A DNA stretch of 64,000 bases, from positions 186,001 through 250,000 of the forward strand of contig JAFEKR010000031.1 in assembly GCA_019022495.1 (NCBI GenBank), read 5' to 3'. A model generated the notes under the pieces. That model was not told the origin of the DNA. It searched no databases and saw nothing but the letters and a program-made list of their open reading frames with translations. This document shows positions 46,322 through 56,507 of the stretch, piece after piece (positions within the stretch are counted from its first letter, which is position 1; the number at the start of each line of letters is the position of its first letter). This DNA comes from Epichloe hybrida (Eukaryota > Ascomycota > Sordariomycetes > Hypocreales > Clavicipitaceae). The position numbers and the translations under genes were made by a program.

Positions 46322-46930
46322 ATGGCGTCGAAACCCACAATGTCGGTACTGTCGGCTCTGCGCTGGTCGCAGAATGGCCGCATGCCGCCTGTACCGTTTT
46401 CCTCAATGCTCGCGCAACGGGCTCACCGATGCCATTCCACAGCCACCGAGGACGCTCTGCCGCCATTCATGCAAAGAATCAAGGCTGATCTAAAGACGGC
46501 CATGCGAGCCAAGGACGCACCACGACTGTCTGTTCTACGCGCAATCATGTCAGCCAGCCTCAATGCCTCCAAGACGTCCAACCCGATTCGGACCGACGTG
46601 CAGCTCGTTGCCTTGGTACGACGGATTCAAAAGAGTTCACAAGATGCCGTGTTGGATGCAAAGGCTGCGGGGCGCGAAGACCTCGTCGACAAGGAAATCG
46701 AGCAGATCCGTATTCTGGACGAATATCTCGCGGGGAGTGGTGTCCAGACGCTGGGCGAAGCGGAACTGAAGACTTTGATACATGATGCCGTTGAGGCATC
46801 CAAAAACGCGGGGACGGCTACCAAATCCCTCGTGGGGGACGTAATGAAGCGTTTGGCCGGTGCTCTGGAGGGCAAGGACGTGGATAGAAAGGCTGTTGCC
46901 GGTTTTGTCAAGGAGCTGACGGGACGATGA
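46322..46930 (+). CDS. AIM41: AIM41-like mitochondrial protein (GatB/YqeY domain)
   Basis: Single-exon gene of 202 aa from the ATG at 46322. An in-frame ATG at 46178 would add 48 residues without presequence character, and one at 46340 is also possible. The first 40 residues are rich in Arg, Ser and Ala and lack acidic residues, typical of a matrix-targeting presequence, followed by RCHSTATEDALPPFMQRIKA. From about residue 48 to the end runs the YqeY/GatB-C-like domain: LKTAMRAKDAPRLSVLRAIM, AAGREDLVDKEIEQIRILDE and KSLVGDVMKRLAGALEGKDV. Yeast Aim41 is a mitochondrial protein of unclear function; the YqeY domain resembles the tRNA-binding tail of GatB amidotransferase. Length fits the family. 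Confidence 0.92.
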   Translation: MASKPTMSVLSALRWSQNGRMPPVPFSSMLAQRAHRCHSTATEDALPPFMQRIKADLKTAMRAKDAPRLSVLRAIMSASLNASKTSNPIRTDVQLVALVRRIQKSSQDAVLDAKAAGREDLVDKEIEQIRILDEYLAGSGVQTLGEAELKTLIHDAVEASKNAGTATKSLVGDVMKRLAGALEGKDVDRKAVAGFVKELTGR

Positions 46931-47517
46931 TGCGCTGGCCGACGGCGATGACGCACGGCTTGTACGATGAGATGTTCTCGATGGACCAGACCGTGATCTA
47001 CGGTGGCCTTTTCTATGGCGCGAGAAGCGTGCTTTGCCACCATTCAATTGGTATACTCGAGGTTTCGAGTTGTATTATTCTGCGCCGGCCAAAACCAACG
47101 ATCCCTTGAACCAGAAAATTCTGTTGTCGGTCTCGTCAACTATTTTGCCAGCTGGATGCGGCCGGCTCGTGTACAATTTGTTTCAAAGAAGGCCACAGGA
47201 CGCTGGTCACGATGCTTAGAAGAAGAAAGCGATATGATGAGGAAACAGATGGTGTAATTGTATAGTAGCATGTACACATGGATAGATGCAGCCGTATTAA
47301 TCCGTACTCACTCTCCACACAGCCAAATACTTTTCTGGGCACGGTGAACGTTCCCTTTCCTGTGGCTAATACCTCCAAACTACGGAGTACAAGTAGTGGT
47401 GTGTAATTGACAGGGGTGAATTTGCAGTTGAACCCCACCAGCGGCTCGCCAGACACTCCTTATTTTGCATCCCATCTGTGAAGCTGATCCGACAAGTTTG
47501 TCCCAAGAAGCTCAATC
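46931..47517. other. intergenic region AIM41 / RidA-like
   Basis: Contains one CTACGGAGTAC word at 47380-47390. I see no gene. The first part is the AIM41 3' flank. Confidence 0.45.
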
Positions 47518-47973
47518 ATGTCCCGGCTCAACATCAGCTCCGACTCAACATTTGAAGCCGAGATTGGATATTCTCGCGCCGTCATCGTCGACGACTGGGT
47601 CATGGTATCCGGGACCACAGGGTAGGTAGGTTTGGCATTGTTCTTTCCCATGCCTACGGATTATTAACCAACCATGAGCAGTTACGACTACGAGACGGGA
47701 GAAATACCAAACGATGTAGCGCAGCAGACTGAGCAAATTCTCGTCAATGTCGACAGGGCATTGCGAGAAGCTGGTTCGTCCATGGCTGACGTGGTTCGCG
47801 TTCATTACATTTTGCCCAACAGAGATGATTTTCCTGGGACGTGGCCTGTGCTGAGGAAGTGATTTGGTCACGTCAGGCCCGCGGCCACGATGACGCAGTC
47901 GGCGTTGATGAAGGAGGAGATGAAGATTGAGATTGGAGTGACGGCCAAGAAGGGGTGTGGGATAAATCAGTAG
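47518..47973 (+). pseudogene. RidA/YjgF/UK114-family gene with in-frame TGA
   Basis: Two exons, 47518-47621 and 47682-47973, with a GTAGGT...GCAG intron. The frame reads MSRLNISSDSTFEAEIGYSR, then VIVDDWVMVSGTTGYDYETG, DVAQQTEQILVNVDRALREA and ADVVRVHYILPNRDDF, the RidA-like fold. RidA proteins are trimeric enamine/imine deaminases. At 47860-47862 a TGA interrupts, but the same frame continues as FGHVRPAATMTQSALMKEEM and KIEIGVTAKKG to a TAG at 47971. Relatives usually have a tryptophan at the stop position (a WFG-like start), so a TGG-to-TGA change is the simplest explanation. The truncated product is 94 aa and would lack the conserved Arg of VRPAAT, which binds the substrate carboxylate. 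No splice site removes the stop. Recent pseudogene, sequencing error or readthrough are all possible. Convergent with the YeeE/YedE gene. Confidence 0.8.
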
Positions 47974-48070
47974 GACACGCAACATCGAATCTTGGTATGC
48001 ATTTGTTTTGTCAGGAGAGCTCATTCCTCAACGTTGTGTGTGAATTACTTCGCCACGCATCACGCCATCG

Positions 48071-49145
48071 TCAATGAGCAAGAGGCGCCACGAGACCTCC
48101 TACGACAAAGGCGCTCGCGATGCTGACGACACTCGACGTGGACAGCAATGAGATGCCACTGATGCCATGCCCCGAAGTACACCCTCCGGCCAGTCTAGAC
48201 CCGATAGCCATCAACACGCCTCCGGCCGTTGCCAACCAAGGCGATACTTCGTGCACGGGGGCAAACGCCAGCTCGGGAACCAATTTCAAAAGACTCCATG
48301 CGCCGGCCGCAACACCCGACGCAAAGAGGATGTTGCTGCGCGAAGCAGGCTTGGCGTTCGGGTCGGCGCCCTTCGCGAGCCACCAGAAGAAGTTGCCCAC
48401 TTCCTCGTATGATCCTGAGACGCCGACCATAGATCGGCAGCTCAGTATCGACACCAACTGGGCACCGCCGATGAGCAGACCGCCCAGGGCACCGGAGATT
48501 TTGGCCGTAGGATTCGCAGGCGTGTACAGGGCTGTTGCGGCAACGACGCCAATGCATGCCGTCTCGAGGAGAAGTAACGTGGCCGTCTTGGAGAGCCCCA
48601 ATTGCTCGTTCACAGTCCCTGGCTCGGGCTTCACAGCGTTGTCCTCCCGTAGCCTCTTCACCACTCTGTTGACGATGCCGGACCACAGGATGCCTCCGAT
48701 GATGGCCCCGTCCAGGGCATAGAATCCCGTCCGCACCCCGGCGGCGAGCTGCGCGTACAAGGTGCCGGGACAGGATCCCGCGAGGGCCATGCCCGCCCCG
48801 AGAAGACCACCCCCGACGATGTTACCGTCGTATTTGGAGAAGAAGCCCAGCGGGGAGGAAGTCCGCGGAGAGATCTTGACGTAGCCTAGTCTCTCGGCGA
48901 CTGTGTAAATCGCTCTGAGGGAGGGCTGAGTCAGTATTTGGTTGTCATGGCGTATGCGCAACGGCTGTGTTCAAGTGTACGAGGAATATCACCACTTACG
49001 CGCTCGTGGCAGTAGCAGCGAGGAAAGCCTGGAACATGTGCCAATTCTCAAACTTGAGCTGCGAAATCACCACACTTGGGTCATGGAAGCCCGCGGCCGC
49101 CATGGCGGCACCGAATGCGGCGCCCGATATCGCCTTTGCGGCCAT
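48071..49145 (-). CDS. YeeE/YedE-family membrane protein (sulfur transport type)
   Basis: Two exons on the minus strand, 49145-49000 and 48914-48071, giving 329 aa. The protein is hydrophobic throughout, with about eight to nine membrane segments. Two family loops carry conserved Cys: LAGSCPGTLYAQLAAG in the first half and LAGGCTSGHGISGISLLSTS near the C terminus. A middle LVSILSCRSMVGVSG loop also matches. In the bacterial TsuA/YeeE proteins the conserved cysteines relay thiosulfate across the membrane, so import of thiosulfate or a related sulfur compound is a fair inference. Such proteins are patchy in fungi and are mostly bacterial. The join at Ala restores TSAAIYTVAERLGY. Codon use looks like its neighbours. 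Convergent with the RidA-like gene. Confidence 0.88.
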
Positions 49146-49672
49146 GATGGCCAAACTACCGCCGGAGGAGTCTTGACACCCTGATCGAAAGAGGCTGCTG
49201 GCCTTCCTTGGCGGGGGAGCGATACAAGAAAGATTTCAACAAGGGAACTGCCTGGGTAGAAGATGGCCTCGACCGATGTGCGATAGGAAAAGAGGCCAGA
49301 AAGGTGCCGTGCATTCTTACATTCTTATTATATATATGACAACGCTGCTGCCCTCCCGGAACAAACTACCCACATTGATCAATAGCGCGAATTATGTGCG
49401 CTCCCTGATTTCGGGGATCTGTAAATGGCGCGGAACGGCAGCGACATGCTTTTCGCTATTTTTTTTTTTGGCCCCTTTCTTCGGGGTCCATGACGGCAAT
49501 GTCGAGAACACCACTGCCCGTTATTGAATAACTAGTATGTAATGGTGTGGATTCGTGAATGGTGCCCGGCGGGTTTTGGCAATCGTCGGGGACCATGACG
49601 TGGACGTTTCAATGTGCGACACTTCAGAAATGGCCATGTTAATGGGCAACTAAACACGCACATGTCAAAAAT
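49146..49672. other. intergenic region between the transporter and the MITE
   Basis: Holds the transporter upstream sequence and a T10 run near 49461. No gene is visible. A second AACACGCACATG sequence at 49653 resembles the end of the MITE just to the right and may be a partial element or older insertion. Confidence 0.45.
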
Positions 49673-49674
49673 TA

Positions 49675-49974
49675 AACACGCATATGCCATTCCTAATTAA
49701 GATAAATAGCCTTCTTACCTATTTTTAGTGTAGCTTATATGTATTAATCTATATAGCTTTATTAAGTATTCCCTAATAATTACAATAAGGAAAAGCCTAG
49801 TTAAGTGTAATTTATTTACTATAACTTACTAGTAAGGCACTTATAATAGCTTTAAAAATATAAAAGGTATTATAATTAACTTAATAAAGCTATAAAGATT
49901 AATAGATATAAGCTACACTAAAAATAGGTAAGTAGGCTATTTATCCTAATTAGGACTAACGGCATATGCGTGTT
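49675..49974. mobile_element. 300-bp MITE with about 90-bp terminal inverted repeats
   Basis: The left end AACACGCATATGCC at 49675 is matched by its reverse complement GGCATATGCGTGTT ending at 49974. Inside, TAGTGTAGCTTATAT pairs with ATATAAGCTACACTA, and similarity extends about 90 bp on each side with a few indels (for example the right arm has an extra GTTAG). A TA dinucleotide flanks both ends (49673-49674 and 49975-49976), fitting the TA target of Tc1/mariner-type elements. No coding capacity. The interior is strongly AT-rich, like RIP-mutated DNA, in sharp contrast with its surroundings. It lies about 100 bp upstream of the SRPK-like kinase start. Confidence 0.9.
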
Positions 49975-50073
49975 TAGGCGTCCCTACAAACAATACTCTG
50001 GTCCCACCGACAAGTCTGACATCGCCATCAGCTACGTGAACTGCTCCCTACCTGGCCTCCTCCCCCATCTACT

Positions 50074-51602
50074 ATGTTTACAAGATTTTCTACTCTTCCA
50101 TGCAACCATCTCGGCAGCAGCATCTCTTGTTCCAGCCTGAGCCCACAGATGAATTTCTGGTACTCCCGGCAGATCCTACTGCGACGCGTGTTTCCGCGAC
50201 GACCGTGTCAATCAAGTTCTCCATTCTCAACGCGAAAGTCTCGCATCTTCTCAAATGTGCCCTACTCGACGATGTCAGCCTCAGAGTTCGAATACGGTTA
50301 TATCGCAGACGTGGAACGACTCAGCGACTACCGGCTGGGTGGTTATCATCCCATTCAAATCGACGATCGTCTTCACAAGCGATACCGCATAGTACACAAG
50401 CTTGGCCACGGCACGTTTTCAACGGTCTGGTTGGCTCTTGACGAACGGACGTCGAATTACGTCGCCGTTAAAGTTGGCACCGCAGATGCAGACACGGGAG
50501 AGGTAGATATTCTATCTCAGCTTACCACAGGAGTCGCGGATCGCAACCACGCCGCATATAAGGCGTCGATGATCCCTATGGTCATTGATCGCTTTAGTCT
50601 TGATGGCCCCAACGGGACTCATCCTTGTTTTGTAACAGTCCCGGCAAGATGCAGTCTTATGGATGCGAAAGAGGCGTCAGACCCGAGACTATTTGAGCTT
50701 GATGTTGCTCGGTCTCTAGCTGCCCAGCTTGCCATGGCCATTTCTCTTGTTCACTCGCAGGGTTATGCCCATGGAGGCACGTGGTTCTCATCCTCATTGC
50801 TGCCTCTCTGATAATCTAACAACACCTTCCCCTAGACCTTCATCTTGGCAACCTCCTTCTCCAGTTACCTCCTTTTCTGAACGGCCTCTCAGTAGATCAG
50901 TTGTATGCTAAGTTTGGAGCTCCAGAGCCAGAACCTGTCGTCCGTCTTGACAAAAAATCAACCTCTTTAGCAGCTGGGGTTCCTTTATACGCCGTCCCTA
51001 CTGTGTAGCTTGGAATAGCAAGCGATGAAATCACCATAAAGGAGGCAAAGCTATTACTTAGCGACTTTGGTGTTGCCTTTCGCCCGTCAGATAAGTCGCG
51101 GTTTAAATCGTATACACCCCTTGTGATCCGTCCGCCCGAGGCGTTCTTTGAACCGACGACGCCTCTCTCCTTTGCGTCGGATATATGGAGCCTCGGTTGC
51201 ACTCTCTTCGAGTTACTTGCTCACAGGTCTCTTATCGATGGAATTCTTACGCCTCAGGACGAAATCACCGCGCAGCAGGTCCACTTACAAGGACCTCCAC
51301 CGTCGGAGTGGTGGGATAACTGGGAACAGCGGTTTAAATGGTTCGATGAAGCGGGAAGACCGCTTAGTAATGAGCGTGATATATGGACGTGGGATAGGCG
51401 GTTTGAGCAATGGGTACAAGAGCCGAGACAGTCTTGTGGTATGAGTGTTATTGATGAAGATGAGAAGGCCGCGCTGTTTGAGCTGTTACACTGGATGCTC
51501 GCATGGAGACCTAGAGAGCGGCCAAATGCAGCGGAGGTGTTAAACATGGCTTGGATGAAGAGGTGGGCTTTACCGGCGTATGAGGCGAGTCGGAGAGCTT
51601 GA
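50074..51602 (+). pseudogene. SRPK-like protein kinase with in-frame TAG
   Basis: Two exons, 50074-50776 and 50836-51602, would encode 489 codons. The start region (MFTRFSTLPCNHLGSSISCS, then SRQILLRRVFPRRPCQ) is presequence-like, as in many of these fungal kinases. The kinase core is intact to the eye: LGHGTFSTVWLALDE (Gly loop), YVAVKV (Lys), AHGDLHLGNLLLQL (catalytic Asp, SRPK-like HGDLH), LSDFGVAF, RPPEAF and DIWSLGCTLFEL. At 51006-51008 a TAG interrupts AVPTV/LGIASDEITIKEAKL, where relatives have a tryptophan (..WLG..). TGG to TAG is a G-to-A change in the CpA context preferred by RIP. No intron removes it. The intron donor is GC (GGAG|GCACGT) with a CTAACAACAC branch region and CCCTAG acceptor. 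A translated product would end before DFG and be dead. Substrate unknown. Confidence 0.8.
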
Positions 51603-51639
51603 GCATAACAACATTTTGCAGAAAAACTTGTAACCCACC

Positions 51640-52115
51640 CACCCTACTTTTGAAGAACCCCCACATCTGAACACCCATCATCACCACCATCACCACCACT
51701 ATCACCGCTTATTTCACTGCCCTTCCCACCCACCCAGATGCAACTTCTAGCTTCACTGGATAATTCGGATGCCCTGGATTCATCTGGACTATCTGTTCCA
51801 TCGGCGGCCGCTTTTTGCGCCCGTTGGATATGCTCTATCGTCGCAAAAGCACTATTGGGAGATAGAGGGACCTTCTTCCTCTTGCGCTGGCGCTGGCTAT
51901 CCAACTGGGCCTGCAAATGCGCTGACTTGCTGCTCTAGATTGGCTAGTCTGGTTGCCTGCTCATTATATCCCTTTTGCACCTTGCTAGGTAGGTGACGGA
52001 TAGTATAGGTATCTAGGGTATCCTTACCCGTCTGGTTGAATAGATGTAACTGATGCCGCAAAGTAACAGACCGAGCAATGAGGGGTTGGCCATGGGGCGA
52101 TAGACACGGCTTCAT
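51640..52115 (-). mobile_element. C-terminal fragment of a pogo/Fot1-type DDE transposase
   Basis: Two minus-strand frames carry the features of the tail of fungal pogo-like transposases. TLRHQLHLFNQTGKDTLDTY and SKVQKGYNEQATRLANLEQQ (52115-51897) is the helical coiled region. QLDSQRQRKRKKVPLSPNSA and FATIEHIQRAQKAA (51916-51800) is the basic tail with a SPNSxF..IE.I..AQ motif. The two pieces are in different frames, so the fragment is frameshifted. The DDE catalytic core and terminal repeats are not present here. Assignment is from memory of the family's C-terminal pattern. Confidence 0.55.
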
Positions 52116-52335
52116 CCCATTGCTGGCTCCTCTCTGCTGGCTGCTCTGCTGGCTGCTTTTTTGGTCCTTCTTTCAAGCAGACCTGACTACTGTAGTACTG
52201 CTGAGAAACTCGAGTGTCTCCAAATTCGTTTACTGTGTCATCTTATTCGTCGCGGGACTGTGGGAGAGCCGCTAAACTGAGCGCTCTTGCACTCACACTT
52301 TTTGGATCAAGCATGACTGTTGGAATGGCCCCCAT

Positions 52336-52914
52336 TTAACGCCGACACTCTGGTTGGCCAACGAACAGCAGCGCGCCTTTTCTGAGCGTGGTTGAGTAGG
52401 CCCTGGTTGGCTTCTTCCTTGGTGTCTTCCCTTGTTTCGTGCTCTCTTTAGCCGCTGCTTTCGCCTCCGGCTTGAGGTCGGATTCTACTTCTGCTAGAAG
52501 CCAGAAGAGTGTAACCTTGTTGCCTTTACTTTCAAGCGCTTTGATTGCATTGTGTATGCGAACGGATCTCGTGCTGACCCGATTGCTGCCCCGCGGGGCC
52601 TTCCTGCTGCGACGAAGGCCGCTTTGTTGGTGGAGAACACGTAGGTGGCCCCGAACAACCCACTCCTTCCACGACCCCGTTAGCCTTTTGCTCCGCATAG
52701 AAACTTTTCCCCACAGGAGTGTCTCGGCCCGCGGCAAAGCCAAGACAAGACGGTGCCGCCCTGTATCCGGTACAGGCCATACGGTCGCGTCGTCCGAGTT
52801 TGCACCTTGGGCGAGCTGAACATGATGTATTAAGCATGTGCCATCGGGATTCATTTTTTGCTCGTCGGCACTTTTTTGTCCCGACTGGCAGCACGTGCTC
52901 GATGCGTACCGCAC
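52336..52914 (-). mobile_element. LINE fragment, RNase H-end region
   Basis: Minus-strand frame of 192 codons. Its last part, RIHNAIKALESKGNKVTLFW followed by LLAEVESDLKPEAKAAAKES, then KTPRKKPTRAYSTTLRKGA, corresponds to the end of the RNase H domain in Tad-like fungal LINEs. That domain has a W.P.H..I.GNE.AD.AAK pattern followed by a Ser-Thr-rich exit. The catalytic residues of the GNE.AD pattern are altered. Unlike the element in the first 8.5 kb, it is not RIP-converted to TA-rich sequence. Non-functional fragment. Confidence 0.5.
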
Positions 52915-53142
52915 CTTCCCGTCCGCCCTGAATCATCCCGGTTAAGACCTCTTCATTACCTAGGTACATAAGTACACAGAGGAGCAATCAGTCGATGCCT
53001 TAACTAGGTAAGTGGGTGGGTGGTGTAAAGAAAATAAAAACCCACATTGAACGTCAAGTCATTACTCCTGGCTCCAACCCCGTATACCTACTTCCAATCA
53101 CCACTCGTATCAATCTAGAAACCACCCATACAATCAATCACA

Positions 53143-54344
53143 ATGCCTCGTGTTCTTCACGTTGAGAAGATAGACGGCAAGCCCGGCCAAGTCTACTACC
53201 CGTAAGCTCACCACCCGCATCATTGAATCCCGCCTATACCTTCCCCAGATCCCCGACTCGACCAGTTTTCAGGACGTTAACAGAACAAAAAAAAAAAAAA
53301 AAAAAAATTAGCATCAAGATTAAGGAAGTGCCCATGCCACAAGTTGGCCCCAACCAACTCCTGGTTCGCATGGACGCCGCCGCCCTCAACCACAAGGACC
53401 TCTTCATCCGCAGGCATCTCTACCCTGCCATCTCCTTTGAGAACCCCCTCCTGGCAGACGGCTACGGGACAGTGGTGCGGGCCGGGCCGTCCGTCAGGCA
53501 GGAGAACCTGAGCCTGGTGAACAAGCCCGTGCTCGTCAACCCCATGAGCATGTGGGAGTCCGACCCGGTAGGTCCCGAAAGGGGTGCCGTGTTGATCATC
53601 GGCGCCTCGTCCATGACGGAGGCGGGCTGCGCCCAAGACTACGCGCTGCTCCACGAGGACGACGTCGTCCCTGCGCCGGCTCACCTCACGCCCGCCGAGG
53701 GCGCGGCCCTTCCCCTCGCCGGCCTGACGGGGTGGCGCGCGCTGGTGACCAAGAGCGGCAACGCAGAGGCCGGGAGGAACATCCTCGTCACGGGCATCGG
53801 GGGCGGCGTGGCCCTCCAGGTGCTCCAGTTCGCCGTCGCCATGGGCTGCAACGTCTACGTCACGTCCGGGGACGAGGCCAAGATCGAGAGGGCCAAGAAG
53901 ATGGGAGCCAAGGGGGGCGTCGTCTACACCAGGGACGGCTGGGAGAAGGACCTCGGGAAGCTGCTGCCCGACGACAGGCCCTACATCGACGCCGTGATTG
54001 ACGGCGCCGGCGGCAACATCGTGTCCAAGTCGTGCAAGGTCCTGAAGCAGGGTGGCGTCATTTCGCAGTACGGCATGACGGTCGGCCCCAAGATGGAGTG
54101 GTCCATGCAGGCTGTCCTGATGAACATCGAGCTGCGTGGATCGACCATGGGGTCCAAGAGGGAGTTCAAGGACATGGTGGCGTTTGTGGACAAGAACAAG
54201 ATACGGCCCGTTGTGAGCAGGACCGTCAAGGGCTTGGGCAATCTGGACGGCATTGAGGAGTTGTTCAAGGATATGGATGCCGGTGCGCAGTTTGGAAAGT
54301 TGGTCATCGAGATTGATGACCACCCTTCTCCGCCAAAGTTGTGA
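53143..54344 (+). CDS. medium-chain dehydrogenase/reductase (quinone-oxidoreductase-like)
   Basis: Two exons, 53143-53201 and 53312-54344, giving 363 aa. MPRVLHVEKIDGKPGQVYYP joins in frame to IKIKEVPMPQVGPNQLLVRM, the normal start of the MDR catalytic fold. Further marks are AAALNHKDLFIRRHLYPAIS, LLADGYGTVVRAG, the VPAPAHLTPAEGAALPLAGL segment and the nucleotide-binding GIGGGVALQVLQFAVAMG (about residue 197). The structural-zinc cysteine cluster is absent, so it resembles zinc-independent quinone reductases, with NAD(P)H as the likely cofactor. It looks related to fungal YogA-like and yeast YCR102C/YLR460C-type proteins. Codon use is strongly biased to GC-ending codons, which also opens a long antisense frame. 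The intron has 22 A residues between the GTTAAC branch point and the TTAG acceptor. Confidence 0.9.
53286..53307 (+). repeat. poly-A tract at an intron 3' end
   Basis: Twenty-two A directly precede TTAG, the acceptor of the only MDR intron. The usual pyrimidine tract is absent. Confidence 0.9.
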
Positions 54345-54590
54345 GAGGAGAATGCAAATTGTCAGACACGAAGCCGTACGAATCGAATATATTCATGTGG
54401 AAAGACAATAGAAAACAAAAACACACAAAACGGCCAGGATACCAGAACACTCACGGGCGCCGCCAATATACATCTCCTGCTCAAAGACCCTCTCAGTAAT
54501 GACTCCCAAACATGCAGGCCCGTCAAATGAACAAAAATATTGGTAGAAAAAAAAACCCCCCAAAAAAAACCCCGTCCAAGTACGTTCCAG

Positions 54591-55926
<1,336 letters not shown>

Positions 55927-56507
55927 ATGTCGAAAGCAAAGGGCGCTGCTGGCGCCGTGGATCAGGTGGTCAAGTTGATTGTCGGAGCTGGTCAAGCGAG
56001 TCCTAGTCCTCCGGTTGGTCCTGCGCTGGGAAGTAAGGGTGTGAAGTCGATGGACTTTTGCAAGGTATGGGCGAACTCAACAACCGTTGCGCCGACTCTC
56101 AACACGCTCAGTCGAAAATTTCGGGACTTTCAAAAGCATTCGCTGACCTTGTTTCTTCCACTTTCGCACAGGAATTCAATGCCAGGACCGCACACGTTAT
56201 GCCAGGCACGCCGATGCCCTGTCGGGTGACCGTACGACCAGACCGATCTTTCCACTTCGACTTGAGGACACCGCAAACATCGTGGCTCCTGTTGAATGCG
56301 GTTGACGCTCCAAAGAACAAGAAAGGGAATCGAAAGGGTGCTAGCAAGCCCGGGCACGAGACAGTTGGAACCATCAGTTTGAAACACGTTTACGAGATTG
56401 CCAAAATCAAGCAGTCAGAGCTACGACTGTCTGGGTTGTCGCTAGAGGGATTGTGCAGGGCAATTATTTTTCAAGCCAAGTCAATCGGAATCAATGTGGT
56501 GTCATAG
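55927..56507 (+). CDS. MRPL19: mitochondrial ribosomal protein uL11m
   Basis: Two exons, 55927-56064 and 56172-56507, giving 157 aa. This is the large-subunit L11 protein of the mitoribosome (yeast Mrpl19), part of the GTPase-associated stalk base. The N-terminal domain shows [20 protein letters not shown], the highly conserved [11 protein letters not shown] rRNA/thiostrepton-site loop. After the intron, [20 protein letters not shown] completes the N domain. The C-terminal domain includes [19 protein letters not shown] and a [14 protein letters not shown] helix. The length is near bacterial L11 with a short extension. No cleavable presequence is obvious, as in some L11m proteins. The 107-nt intron is open in another frame, giving false longer frames. 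Confidence 0.95.

Larger units (their letters stand above)
51603..53142. other. intergenic region with transposon fragments
   Basis: Holds the transposase and LINE fragments listed separately, CTGGCTGCTCTGCTGGCTGC-type short repeats near 52125-52160, and the MDR gene leader near 53000-53142. No intact gene. Confidence 0.6.

Noticed and set aside
49653..49674. Target-site duplication longer than TA for the MITE
   Set aside because: AACACGCAC at 49653 matches the element end, not the right flank; only the TA is shared by both flanks.
53277..54323. 348-aa minus-strand frame
   Set aside because: Antisense of the MDR gene, opened by its strong GC-ending codon bias; His/Val/Leu-rich translation without a fold.
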